Shown: one piece after another, positions 1-8,085 of the stretch
Layout: the number at the start of each line of letters is the position of its first letter
How positions within the stretch are numbered: position 1 is the first letter of the stretch
DNA from: Chryseobacterium oncorhynchi
GTDB lineage: Bacteria; Bacteroidota; Bacteroidia; Flavobacteriales; Weeksellaceae
Assembly: GCF_002899895.1 (NCBI RefSeq)
Contig: NZ_PPEI02000001.1
Span: 620,001-684,000 of the forward strand
Length of the DNA: 64,000 nucleotides
Direction of reading: 5' to 3'
Notes under the pieces: generated by a model
The model's input: the letters and a program-made list of their open reading frames with translations, nothing else
Told to the model about the DNA's origin: nothing
Database searches by the model: none
Position numbers and translations under genes: made by a program

Positions 1-44
1 AGTAATAAAATCGCTGCGAAACCTGCTATTATATTTTTTTTCAT
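1..44 (-). CDS. N-terminus of a secreted or membrane protein, cut by the window edge
   Basis: An ATG at 42-44 on the minus strand opens a frame that stays open to the edge: MKKNIIAGFAAILLL. Two lysines followed by a hydrophobic run is the start of a signal peptide or membrane anchor. Only about 14 codons are visible, so no family can be named. The downstream neighbour gene on the same strand starts at 463, leaving a short gap with no obvious terminator. Confidence 0.45.
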   Translation of the reverse strand, partial: MKKNIIAGFAAILL

Positions 45-79
45 TGATATTCTAAATATTTCCCCAAAAATAGCAAATT

Positions 80-463
80 TTATTCCGTATTGCCAATATT
101 ATCCGTCGGTTCGCCAAATTGTAGGATATATCCGTTGTTATCATATATAGCAAACTCCCTCATTCCCCATTCAAAAGTTTCGATTTCATAACAAATTTTA
201 GCTTTTGTTTTAAGATCTTCCCATAATTCATCCACTTTATCTACATTGAAATAAAATGATCCAGTGAAGCCAATGGTAACCGGACCTTCATCCTGATTGG
301 GAAGAGAAAGCATGATATACACATCATCTTTTTGAAGTGAGGCCCAATGCCATTCATCATTTCTGCTTAACAACTTAAAACCGAGAACATGGATATAAAA
401 TTCTATTGTTTCATCTAGATTTTCTGTCCAAAGCATTGGACGAAGTCCAGTAAAACGACTCAT
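80..463 (-). CDS. VOC (glyoxalase/bleomycin-resistance fold) protein
   Basis: A 127-aa cytoplasmic protein of the vicinal-oxygen-chelate fold. The opening 'LRPMLWTENLDETIEFYIHVLGFKL' pattern, a glycine-rich turn and the closing 'NNGYILQFGE' metal-ligand strand are typical; the final Glu and an early residue usually bind the metal. Substrate cannot be read from sequence. Its ATG overlaps the TGA of the GNAT gene as ATGA, so it is probably translationally coupled as the third gene of an SRPBCC-GNAT-VOC operon, a grouping that suggests small-molecule detoxification. The family call is firm; the role is not. Confidence 0.85.
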   Translation of the reverse strand: MSRFTGLRPMLWTENLDETIEFYIHVLGFKLLSRNDEWHWASLQKDDVYIMLSLPNQDEGPVTIGFTGSFYFNVDKVDELWEDLKTKAKICYEIETFEWGMREFAIYDNNGYILQFGEPTDNIGNTE

Positions 464-969
464 GGTTCTTGTAGTTCAAATGTATTTTTATGAATTTTCA
501 TATTAATAGAAACCCAGATTTCACCATCAATTTGAACTTCATTTTCAATATCCGGATCCGTGGTAAAGCCTACTTTTTTGTAGCATTCGATAGCACCAGT
601 GTTCCAATCGTAGACATTCAATTCCGCCAGATCCCTATTAAAATGACTAAACCCATATTTCAAGAGTTCCTGCATCACTTTTTTTCCGTATCCTTTTCCA
701 CGATTGTTTTCATCCCAGATCAGGATTCTTCCCAGAAGAAATGTTTTTTCCTTTAAAAATATCTGAGCATGACCAATGGTATTCTGACTCGCCAGATCAA
801 TTATTTTAAATAATGTCCTGTTTTCGTCGGACAAATCACCCATAAGCTGATCTTCTGTGAGAGGAAAATGGTATTTAGGTCCTGCAAACTGAAGAAGTGA
901 TTTTTCATCTTCAATTTTTGAAATCAATGTATGGGCATCATCTATGGCAAAAGACTGTAATTCTATCAT
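460..969 (-). CDS. GNAT-family N-acetyltransferase
   Basis: A 169-aa acetyltransferase of the RimJ/RimL-like GNAT group. The acetyl-CoA loop is visible as 'NRGKGYGKKVM' (R/Q-x-x-G-x-G/A pattern) followed by a helix, then 'LNVYDWNTGAIECYKKVGF', the usual C-terminal core where N and Y/K-K-x-G-F close the fold. Start chosen at ATG 967-969 (MIELQSF); a longer reading would need a TTG codon at 984. It lies 4 nt after the SRPBCC stop and overlaps the VOC gene by 4 nt, so the three are one operon. The acceptor substrate is unknown. Confidence 0.85.
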   Translation of the reverse strand: MIELQSFAIDDAHTLISKIEDEKSLLQFAGPKYHFPLTEDQLMGDLSDENRTLFKIIDLASQNTIGHAQIFLKEKTFLLGRILIWDENNRGKGYGKKVMQELLKYGFSHFNRDLAELNVYDWNTGAIECYKKVGFTTDPDIENEVQIDGEIWVSINMKIHKNTFELQEP

Positions 970-973
970 CTTA

Positions 974-1399
974 TTATTTTTCAAGATATTGCTTTAAACT
1001 TTGTCCTAAAATAGAATTCCAGCCTCCTGTAAAGTTTTCTCTTGAAAAGCCCTCTCCTAAATCCTTGAAGTTTTCAATATCTTCATGGGCTAATTTTACT
1101 AAAGTTCCGCCATCTTCTGACTGCAGTTCCCAAGTGACCGTCGTTTTCAGATCCGAAAAATCAGGGTAAGCCCAAGTGTGCTTCAACTTTTTATTGGGAA
1201 TAATTTCAAGAATCTCACATTGGTGATGGTATTTTTTCTCATCTCCAGGTTCATAGAAATTAAATATATTTTCTACTTTCAATTCAAAATCTTGGATATC
1301 AAAATACCAAGATTTCATTTCGTTTTGATCTGTTAATGCTTCCCAAACCTTTTCGATTGGAGCATTGATTTTATACTGAACAATGATGGGTGTCTTCAT
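974..1399 (-). CDS. SRPBCC / AHSA1-type ligand-binding domain protein
   Basis: A 141-aa START-like protein. The N-terminal 'YKINAPIEKVWEALTD' strand-helix and the C-terminal amphipathic helix 'GGWNSILGQSLKQYLEK' are the hallmarks of the activator-of-Hsp90 (AHSA1/CalC) branch, which forms a hydrophobic pocket. First gene of a tight operon with the GNAT and VOC genes. No catalytic residues can be assigned; proteins of this kind bind lipophilic compounds or act in stress response. Confidence 0.85.
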   Translation of the reverse strand: MKTPIIVQYKINAPIEKVWEALTDQNEMKSWYFDIQDFELKVENIFNFYEPGDEKKYHHQCEILEIIPNKKLKHTWAYPDFSDLKTTVTWELQSEDGGTLVKLAHEDIENFKDLGEGFSRENFTGGWNSILGQSLKQYLEK

Positions 1400-1409
1400 T
1401 TTACTATTG

Positions 1410-1620
1410 TTTTTAATAGGCTACTAGAGTATTTTTAACCACAAAAGTCACAAAAGATTTTAACACTGAAGCTATTTTAAAGTTAATATTCTTACTCTTA
1501 AAAAAAACTCTTACATTTTGAAAATCTATAAATTTTCACTTTGTGAGCCCTATGCAAGTTAACCTTAATTCTAGACTTAATTAAATCCTTTTGTGACTTT
1601 CGCAGTATATTTTTAATAGG
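1410..1620. repeat. Intergenic element with inverted arms between short direct repeats
   Basis: The direct repeat ttttaatagg occurs at 1411-1420 and again at 1611-1620, exactly 200 bp apart. Between them an imperfect palindrome has arms aaagtcacaaaagR at 1444-1457 and its reverse complement at 1586-1600. No ORF fits. The layout resembles a small non-autonomous element or an interspersed repeat of the kind common between flavobacterial genes; a single copy cannot prove mobility. Confidence 0.4.
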
Positions 1621-1654
1621 TTCAAATACTTTTTACAAAGCATTCAATCTATTA

Positions 1655-3265
1655 TCAATGGGAAAAACCGGTGATCTTCGCTTCATCAAAATCCAACTGC
1701 ATTTCAATGGTTCTCATCACATGATCATCGAATATTTTTTCTCTTTTCATCCTGTGCAGTTCGTTTCTCTGAGCCTGAATAATTTGACGTAAAACATCTT
1801 TATTTTGATTAATAGCAGTCACATAATCTCCAGTGGAGGCCATACATTGAGCTTTATCTGCCATCAGCATCATTTCATTTTCGAGCTTATGCTTTTGGTG
1901 GCGTACAAGACTATTAGATACAGCTAGTTCAGAAAAATCATTATCTAATTTATGCAAAGCCGTTTCTTTTAATTTACGCATCAGGATCACTTCTTGCTTT
2001 TCCTCAGGCAATTCGCTTCCTGCATCTTGTATATTCAATAGCTTCAGAATCGGGCTAAGCAATAATCCCTGCCCAACCAGTGTAATCAATATGATAACGA
2101 AAGTCACGAATAAAATGATATTTCGGTGCGGAAATGCTTCTCCATTGGGTAGGAAAGCTGGAATTGACAATGCCGCCGCCAGTGAAACTACTCCTCTCAT
2201 TGCTGCAAAGCTGATGATAAAAGGTTCTCGCCAGTCCGGTTTGGGTACTTTTAATCTCAGTTCCTTAGAGCAAAGCCTTGGAAAATACATCAGTGCATAA
2301 CTGTATATTATTCGGGTTCCGATAATGGCTCCACCAATAACAACGCTATAGAAAATCCCTTCTGAGATGGTATAATCTGTAAGTCCCTCAACTACGATTG
2401 GCAATTCAAGGCCGATCAGGATAAAGATGATGGTATTCATCAGAAATATAAGGACACTCCATACGTTTCCGGACTGTATCCTTGAGGTATGACTCAGATA
2501 ACAATGTGAGTTATAGGACATCAATAACCCTCCTGCAACCACGGCCAATACTCCCGAAAAATGGAAATGTTCTGCGCCAACATACATGATGTAGGGAACG
2601 ATAAGGGTAATAACAGTATCAATATTAGAGTTGGTAGGGATAATTCTCAACAATGCTCCAAATGAAAATCCTACTGCTACTCCAATGGCAATTCCTCCAA
2701 CGGCCATGGTAAAGAAATCCTGAACAGCATCTCTCCAGATAAACTGACCTGAAATAACCGCTGCCAGTGCAAATTTAAATACAATTAAACTGGACGCATC
2801 ATTAATCAGACTTTCGCCTTCCAGAATATTGGTAATTTTCTTAGGAATCTTCATATGCTTAAGAACGGAAGTAGCTGCTACAGCATCCGGCGGAGAATTC
2901 ACTCCTCCCAACAGGAATCCCATTGCCAACGTGAGCCCTGGAATAATAGAAGATGAAAGGTAAGCAACTACGATTGACGTTAAAAACACCAATCCAAACG
3001 CCATGGAAAAGATCTGTTTTCTCCATTTATGAAAGTCCTGCCAAGAAGTGAACCATGCTGCTTCAAACAAAATAGGAGGCAGAAAAATAAGGAATACAAG
3101 ATCTGGCTCTATCTCTACACGCGGCATTCCCGGAACAAAGCTTATTAATAGCCCTGCAATTACAAGAAAGATTGGATAAGCCACCTTAAGTTTTTGTCCA
3201 ATCATTACCAATATCATTACAGACAGTAATACTACAATGGATATTATAACATAGCTGTGAATCAT
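1655..3265 (-). CDS. Na+/H+ antiporter, CPA1 family
   Basis: A 536-aa inner-membrane antiporter that exchanges protons for Na+ or K+. About 12 hydrophobic segments fill residues 1-405. The family's ion-binding signature reads 'GGVNSPPDAVAATSVLK', followed by 'LEGESLINDASSLIVF', which carries the conserved ND pair in the membrane. A hydrophilic, charged tail of about 125 residues follows, as in NhaP/NhaK-like proteins with regulatory cytoplasmic ends. Monocistronic; no close operon partner. The exact ion preference cannot be told. Confidence 0.9.
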   Translation of the reverse strand: MIHSYVIISIVVLLSVMILVMIGQKLKVAYPIFLVIAGLLISFVPGMPRVEIEPDLVFLIFLPPILFEAAWFTSWQDFHKWRKQIFSMAFGLVFLTSIVVAYLSSSIIPGLTLAMGFLLGGVNSPPDAVAATSVLKHMKIPKKITNILEGESLINDASSLIVFKFALAAVISGQFIWRDAVQDFFTMAVGGIAIGVAVGFSFGALLRIIPTNSNIDTVITLIVPYIMYVGAEHFHFSGVLAVVAGGLLMSYNSHCYLSHTSRIQSGNVWSVLIFLMNTIIFILIGLELPIVVEGLTDYTISEGIFYSVVIGGAIIGTRIIYSYALMYFPRLCSKELRLKVPKPDWREPFIISFAAMRGVVSLAAALSIPAFLPNGEAFPHRNIILFVTFVIILITLVGQGLLLSPILKLLNIQDAGSELPEEKQEVILMRKLKETALHKLDNDFSELAVSNSLVRHQKHKLENEMMLMADKAQCMASTGDYVTAINQNKDVLRQIIQAQRNELHRMKREKIFDDHVMRTIEMQLDFDEAKITGFSH

Positions 3266-3382
3266 TTTGATTTAGTTTTTTTAAGTATTATTTTTTATTG
3301 TTAGGACTAAAAATTTCGAAAAAAAATTGGCCAAGGCAAATACTTTTTTAATTTAAACCGTATAGGCTTCTTTTTTATCTCA

Positions 3383-3409
3383 CGCAGATTTTGCAGATAA
3401 CGCAGATTT
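3383..3409. repeat. Three 9-bp tandem units (cgcagattt-like)
   Basis: Units cgcagattt, tgcagataa and cgcagattt run head to tail with an exact 9-nt period in the intergenic gap before the bestrophin gene. No promoter or hairpin is evident in it. Similar 'acgcagat' strings are frequent between flavobacterial genes, from general knowledge, so this may be a dispersed repeat fragment. Confidence 0.45.
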
Positions 3410-3444
3410 ACGTTAGACAATTCTTATTTTTTTATCTTTTAATT

Positions 3445-4449
3445 TTAAAGTACAATATTGTTTTTTGGAGTAATGGCTGGCGGAAGATCTGTTTCATCCA
3501 GCATATCTCTCATATCAATCTCTATGGTTCGGCTGATCTGAGTAATAGGAACATCGTTTGGACTTCCCTCAAAAGGGTTTACCGACGCCTCTCCTACACT
3601 ATCTAAGGTATGAAAGCACCATGTTACCAGTAATGAGAAAGGAATATTAAACCAAAGTGTCCATCCTTCTACCATGGTTCCCTCTCCCAGTTTGTCAAAT
3701 TCTTTTAATAATCCAAAAGGCACAAAAACAATGAACAATAGCAAAAGATAGGTGGTAATGGAAGAAAAGTTTCTTGGGTAAGGAAAATTCTTGATTCTTT
3801 CTGCTTTTCCCTGGCTATCGGTAAATTTCACCAATTGCTGATTGATCTGTGTCCATTGAAAGTCATTGATTTCTCCTTTTTCATAAGCTTCAGACAATTC
3901 TTTGCTTTGGCGGGCCATCAATTGTGTTGCTCTATTTTTTTTGCTTAAAATATATTGAAGTTCTGGCTCAGAAAGATATTTTTTCAACTCATCATCGAGC
4001 TTTGAAAGTCGTTCCGGAATTTCATACTTCTTGGCATATTCGTCAAACTGAGATGTTCCTGTATTTTCCCAAACCCTTGATTCTCTAAGCTGAAATCTAA
4101 GGGCAGTAAGCCACGCATAATGACGAAGAAACATTGTTTTTACTTTATTTGAATCTTTGGCAGCAAGAGAATCTCTTACTATATATCCAAAGCTACGGCT
4201 ATCATTGATAATAGCTCCATAAATTTGTCTGGCTTCCCAAAGTCTGCTGTAACTGGCATTGTTTTTAAATCCTACAATAAAGGCAACGGCAGTTCCCATT
4301 ATTGCAATCGGCTGCCAGGGCACAGAAACAAATTTAAGTCCTAAAAAGTACAGAACCGTAGGAACGGCTGCCAATGCAATTAAGGCATAAATACTTCGCC
4401 TTGTCCAGCTGATAAATTCGCGCGCTCCAAATCTTTTTCCTGAATGCAT
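3445..4449 (-). CDS. Bestrophin-family anion channel (UPF0187)
   Basis: A 334-aa membrane protein of the bacterial bestrophin (YneE-like) family, which forms pentameric anion or cation channels. Visible features: an N-terminal amphipathic start, hydrophobic helices at about residues 17-35, 42-62, 226-248 and 258-276, the motif 'FKNNASYSRLWEARQIYGAIINDSRSFG' near residue 62, and the C-terminal 'NPFEGSPNDVPI' motif that precedes the cytoplasmic tail. Length fits the family. It stands alone between the antiporter and the DUF2490 gene, all on the same strand. Confidence 0.85.
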   Translation of the reverse strand: MHSGKRFGAREFISWTRRSIYALIALAAVPTVLYFLGLKFVSVPWQPIAIMGTAVAFIVGFKNNASYSRLWEARQIYGAIINDSRSFGYIVRDSLAAKDSNKVKTMFLRHYAWLTALRFQLRESRVWENTGTSQFDEYAKKYEIPERLSKLDDELKKYLSEPELQYILSKKNRATQLMARQSKELSEAYEKGEINDFQWTQINQQLVKFTDSQGKAERIKNFPYPRNFSSITTYLLLLFIVFVPFGLLKEFDKLGEGTMVEGWTLWFNIPFSLLVTWCFHTLDSVGEASVNPFEGSPNDVPITQISRTIEIDMRDMLDETDLPPAITPKNNIVL

Positions 4450-4533
4450 ATGTGTTATTTTTTTGTGTTAATTATGTAATGATGTTATTCGAATAATAGT
4501 TTTCATCAGGGCATTCAGTAGAAACAGTAAGAA

Positions 4534-5211
4534 TTAGTTTTTAGTAAACGGAATATTGTTGTAAAAACCAATCTGAATCTGTCCTCTATTTCTGTTTTCC
4601 TGAATCTGATTCATATATCCCGCTTCAATTCTCATGTTTTTATTAATGACGTATCCCAGCGCTCCATATACTCTATTCCTGTCAAAAACAGGGCTGTCGA
4701 AATGCAGGAAAATTTCATTGTATACCGATGCATAAAGTGTTTTCGGCAGCATTTCTTTTTGAGTAATCGGAATATTCAGTCCTAACATGTAGCGGAATCT
4801 CATTCTGAAATCATCTTCCAGAAAACGTTCTTCCAAACGATAGCGATGTTGAATATTAAAACGTCCAAACTTCTGCTTTGTGATATACTGCTGGAAAATC
4901 CTGTGTTCTATATTTTCTCTTTTTTCGCCGTTGGCGTAAGGCTGACTCAGAATAAACCCGTATCCCAACAACACGTTATTGTTGTTTTCTGTAAGATCAT
5001 ATCCAATCCCTGTACGGATTAAAAGCTGCTCAAGATCTCCAATACCGTCAAAATTTCTATACTGAACTTCATTGTGCCAGTTGAGTTTCTTACTGATCTT
5101 ATTATTTCCAAAATACATGTACCAAGCACCCAGATCACTTTTTTGTGCAAATGTAAAAACGGATCCCAGACCCAACACTGTAAATGCCAACTTCGTAAAA
5201 ACCTTTCTCAT
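4534..5211 (-). CDS. DUF2490 family outer-membrane-like protein
   Basis: A 225-aa exported protein. The signal peptide 'MRKVFTKLAFTVLGLGSVFTFAQ' is followed by alternating aromatic/polar strands ('GAWYMYFGNNKISKKLNWHNEVQYR') ending in a terminal aromatic region, consistent with a small beta-barrel. This matches the Bacteroidota DUF2490 family, whose function is unknown. Start chosen at ATG 5209-5211; a longer reading begins with TTG at 5220. The next gene downstream is the bestrophin. Confidence 0.8.
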   Translation of the reverse strand: MRKVFTKLAFTVLGLGSVFTFAQKSDLGAWYMYFGNNKISKKLNWHNEVQYRNFDGIGDLEQLLIRTGIGYDLTENNNNVLLGYGFILSQPYANGEKRENIEHRIFQQYITKQKFGRFNIQHRYRLEERFLEDDFRMRFRYMLGLNIPITQKEMLPKTLYASVYNEIFLHFDSPVFDRNRVYGALGYVINKNMRIEAGYMNQIQENRNRGQIQIGFYNNIPFTKN

Positions 5212-5344
5212 GTTTATCAATTACTATTATCTATCGTTTTGAACAAAATTAATATTTTAAATCAATAATAGCAAGTGATATTTTAGGATTAGGTTGATAG
5301 AGGTTTTATATTAAGCCACTTTAAATCTGAGACTTCAAGCCATA

Positions 5345-5737
5345 TCAACCGGGAATCTGCTCTATGAGGATATCGTTTCTTCCTTTGTCAAAATAAGTAC
5401 AAGTCATTACATCCAGATTCATCACCCATCCTTCAACTCCATTTTCTACACAGTCATTGCAAAATGTCATATAATCTGTTCCTCCCTGTTGATGGAGTTT
5501 TAATCTTGTTTTAAAATTGTCAAGGTTTACCTTTTCAGAAATAATAAGAGTATCGTACTTACTTCCTGTTTGGGCAGATTGATTATCAGCATCAAAGTAC
5601 TCAGTATTTCCATTATCAACATAGGTGGTGTAGTGAGAGACTCCCAATCCTTTTATTTCTTTGATGTATTGGGGAAAGTCTGCGCCGCTTTTTACCTTTT
5701 GGTGTGCTGATTTAATGTCGTTAATTGTAAATTTCAT
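5345..5737 (-). CDS. DUF1398 family protein
   Basis: A 130-aa soluble protein resembling the DUF1398 (YbcV-like) family: 'IKSAHQKVKSGADFPQYIKEIKGLGVSHYTTYVDNG' at the N-terminus and 'GVEGWVMNLDVMTCTYFDKG' near the C-terminus are the conserved blocks. The family has no established reaction. Cytoplasmic, monocistronic, minus strand. I recognise the family but cannot assign a role. Confidence 0.75.
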   Translation of the reverse strand: MKFTINDIKSAHQKVKSGADFPQYIKEIKGLGVSHYTTYVDNGNTEYFDADNQSAQTGSKYDTLIISEKVNLDNFKTRLKLHQQGGTDYMTFCNDCVENGVEGWVMNLDVMTCTYFDKGRNDILIEQIPG

Positions 5738-5861
5738 CTTTATATTTTTTTTAAAAATTGCTTGTTTTTTATTTCATGAGAGTCTAAGTGCTTTAGAACT
5801 AGAAATCATTCTTTTCCTTAACTCAAATTTAATTTTTTTTGGAATGCAAATGTATATCAAA

Positions 5862-5888
5862 TAAAAAACCGGCAGTATAACCGCCGGT
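5862..5888 (-). terminator. Rho-independent terminator after the PhnB-like gene
   Basis: Stem ACCGGC (5868-5873) pairs with GCCGGT (5883-5888); read on the minus strand it is followed by six T residues (5863-5868). It lies just downstream of the PhnB-like gene ending at 5925. Confidence 0.75.
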
Positions 5889-5924
5889 AAATTGTAACTA
5901 TATATTACATACAAAATATTAATC

Positions 5925-6374
5925 TTATGGATGCTGCTGCATTTTAGCAGGATCGTCATAATTTACCATCCAGTTGATCCCGAATTTATCCGTAAACATT
6001 CCAAAATAGGCTCCCCAGAAAGTATCTGCCATTGGCATTGTCACCTTTCCCCCCTCAGAAAGTCCATTGAATATTGTTCCTGCTTCTTCTTTAGATTCTG
6101 CATTTACAGAAATTGAAAAATTGTTTCCCACTTGAAAGTCGGAAGCCCATTCTCCACCTGTATCACTTCCCATGAGTATAGTTTCCTTAGAAATCGGAAG
6201 ACTTACATGCATAATTCTGTCTTTATCTCCCTCAGGAGTCTCTTTCCCTTCCATTGGAGGCATTTCTCCAAAAGTTCCGATGTAAGGATATTCTCCTCCA
6301 AAAACGGACTTATAGAAGTCGAATGCTTCTCTGCAATTTCCATTGAATGTTAAATAAACGTTTACTGATGCCAT
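5925..6374 (-). CDS. PhnB-like VOC family protein
   Basis: A 149-aa protein of the PhnB / 3-demethylubiquinone-methyltransferase-like branch of the VOC fold. Characteristic are 'YLTFNGNCREAFDFYKSVFGGE' at the start, 'IMHVSLPISKETILMGSD' in the middle and 'FWGAYFGMFTDKFGINWMVNY' at the end. Despite the old family name no methylation activity is expected. A terminator follows directly. The next gene upstream is another VOC protein, so this stretch is rich in that fold. Confidence 0.85.
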   Translation of the reverse strand: MASVNVYLTFNGNCREAFDFYKSVFGGEYPYIGTFGEMPPMEGKETPEGDKDRIMHVSLPISKETILMGSDTGGEWASDFQVGNNFSISVNAESKEEAGTIFNGLSEGGKVTMPMADTFWGAYFGMFTDKFGINWMVNYDDPAKMQQHP

Positions 6375-6425
6375 GATTGTTTTTTATGAGTTAAGTTTTA
6401 ATGAGTTTCTATTGTAAACAGACCT

Positions 6426-6797
6426 TTATCTATGTTGGTCTATCAGGATCATGTTTCCATCCGGATCTTTCAGGTAGATATGCTCCGGTCCTGAAGTGGT
6501 TTCATCAGCTTCTTTATCAATTTCGATTCCCTCTTTCTTTAAACGCTTCTGAATCTCACGTACATCATCAAAGGATTCAAGATTCTGTGCATTTTGATCC
6601 CATCCGGGATTGAAAGTAAGCATATTCCCGTCGAACATTGCCTGAAAAAGGCCTATTAAATTAGATCCGTTTTTCATGATCAGGTAGTTTTGCTCTGTAC
6701 TTCCGGCCATTGTTGTAAAGCCTAGTTTTTCATAAAAATCCTTGGATTTCTGAAGATCTTTTACACTTAAGCTGATTGAAAATGCTCCTAGTTTCAT
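6426..6797 (-). CDS. VOC family protein
   Basis: A 123-aa glyoxalase-fold protein: 'FSISLSVKDLQKSKDFYEKLGF' opens the first beta-alpha-beta unit and 'EHIYLKDPDGNMILIDQHR' ends the second, with the usual D-P-D-G-N turn before the metal-ligand strand. Substrate unknown. It is the third VOC gene in the first 7 kb; the two nearest copies differ in length and motif, so they are not a recent duplication. Confidence 0.85.
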   Translation of the reverse strand: MKLGAFSISLSVKDLQKSKDFYEKLGFTTMAGSTEQNYLIMKNGSNLIGLFQAMFDGNMLTFNPGWDQNAQNLESFDDVREIQKRLKKEGIEIDKEADETTSGPEHIYLKDPDGNMILIDQHR

Positions 6798-6850
6798 ATG
6801 TATTGTTTAAAGTTGAGGTTAAGTCTAAAAAGGTCAACTCCTTTTAGTGA

Positions 6851-7321
6851 TTATTGATTTTTCAAATGAGTTTTGAATTCCAGGGTTTCATCATAGCTTT
6901 TCCAGTCGCCTATAAATTCTATATACTGTCCCTCGATTTTCTCTGTTTTTTTATTCCATTTAAAATTATAAACAAATCGTCCTTTAAAGACTCCTGAATG
7001 TTTTCCTTTATTCTCTTCAGCCAATTCATATTCCCCAAACACCGTTCCCTGTCTTTTGGAATCCTTATATTTTGAAATAGTAATTTTCCCTTCAAATTTT
7101 GCATAATTGGCACCTACAAGAGAATATCCTGAAACAAAATACTCCTGATCATTCTTCTTATTCTGTTCAGAAATATTGATTTTAAGTTTCAGTTCCTGTC
7201 CCTTATTCCCAATCGTTCCTATATAAGGTTTGCTGTTATTCAGCCATGTGTTTGAAATATCCGGCATCTGCCCCAAAACAAAATTAGCAGCCAGTAAGAA
7301 GAGCAATAAAAGTTTTTTCAT
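6851..7321 (-). CDS. Small exported hypothetical protein
   Basis: A 156-aa protein with a clear signal peptide (MKKLLLLFLLAANFVLGQ). I chose ATG 7319-7321 because it puts the signal peptide at the N-terminus; the longer frame from 7375 would bury it and overlap the upstream gene. The mature part is beta-rich and lysine-rich, with a repeated 'G...F.G.F.Y.....K' pattern. No family recognised. It follows the DUF1569 gene by 10 nt, so the two are probably co-transcribed. Confidence 0.7.
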   Translation of the reverse strand: MKKLLLLFLLAANFVLGQMPDISNTWLNNSKPYIGTIGNKGQELKLKINISEQNKKNDQEYFVSGYSLVGANYAKFEGKITISKYKDSKRQGTVFGEYELAEENKGKHSGVFKGRFVYNFKWNKKTEKIEGQYIEFIGDWKSYDETLEFKTHLKNQ

Positions 7322-7331
7322 ACAGTGTGTT

Positions 7332-7787
7332 TTAAACTCCAAATTGTGCCAGGTGATGGTTAAGATGCTTTGCAAACATATTATTCCATTCCTGAGCTTT
7401 TAATTTACCGAAGGAGAAAGATTCTTTACCATCAAAAGCCTCCGCTCCTAATTGTTGAGTCTTCTGAATAAAACCAATCAGTCTTACTTTTTCTTCTTCA
7501 AAGCTTTTTCTTCCTGTTATTAAAAACTGAGGTGCAGTTGGGGAATCTCTTGGGTATGCTTTTTCACCTACCACCTTTGGCTTTACAAAGGTTTTTAGAA
7601 TAAATTTTGCAATGGATCCCGGTTTTTTATGTTTTTCTGGTTCGTATATCATTTCATAGGTTACAGAACAGTGAGCTAACATCTGGTCCACTGTCATTTT
7701 CCCCCATAATCCATGCGTGTCTTCTATAAGTCTGTTTATTCTATCAATATAGTTTTGAGCATCTTTTGCGTCAAATACATTTTCCAT
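7332..7787 (-). CDS. DUF1569 / DinB-like protein
   Basis: A 151-aa four-helix-bundle protein related to DinB/DUF1569: 'LWGKMTVDQMLAHCSVTYEMIYEP' carries the first conserved histidine and 'NMFAKHLNHHLAQFGV' the C-terminal His cluster that would complete a metal site. Such proteins are thought to be metal-dependent thiol-linked transferases or hydrolases. First gene of a probable pair with the exported hypothetical at 6851. Confidence 0.8.
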   Translation of the reverse strand: MENVFDAKDAQNYIDRINRLIEDTHGLWGKMTVDQMLAHCSVTYEMIYEPEKHKKPGSIAKFILKTFVKPKVVGEKAYPRDSPTAPQFLITGRKSFEEEKVRLIGFIQKTQQLGAEAFDGKESFSFGKLKAQEWNNMFAKHLNHHLAQFGV

Positions 7788-8085
7788 ATACTTTCTAATT
7801 AACTATAGACAAATATATTAGTTTTTTTGTTTGATTTTATATTGAAATGAATATTTCGTTACAACGTTTTAGGTTCGTGTTTGAAAATTCGAAAGTAATA
7901 GGGTTTGAGAAACTTCACGCATCAGAATGGATAAGAATAAAGCTACGACAATGAGTCATAGCTTCTATTTTCTTATTTATTATTTCTATGAGGAAAACCG
8001 TTCGATATATACCCATTTATATCCTCTGGAGAAGTAGCAAATCGAATATTGAAAGGTGATTTAGGGATTACATTTTGCCAACCCA

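Noticed and set aside
5925-6797. Neighbouring VOC genes as a recent tandem duplication
   Set aside because: They belong to different VOC branches (PhnB-like and glyoxalase-like) and differ in length and motifs.
7788-8085. Hidden gene or RNA in the 298-bp gap before the efflux operon end
   Set aside because: Stops occur in all frames, no strong hairpin with a T-run was found and no promoter box stands out.
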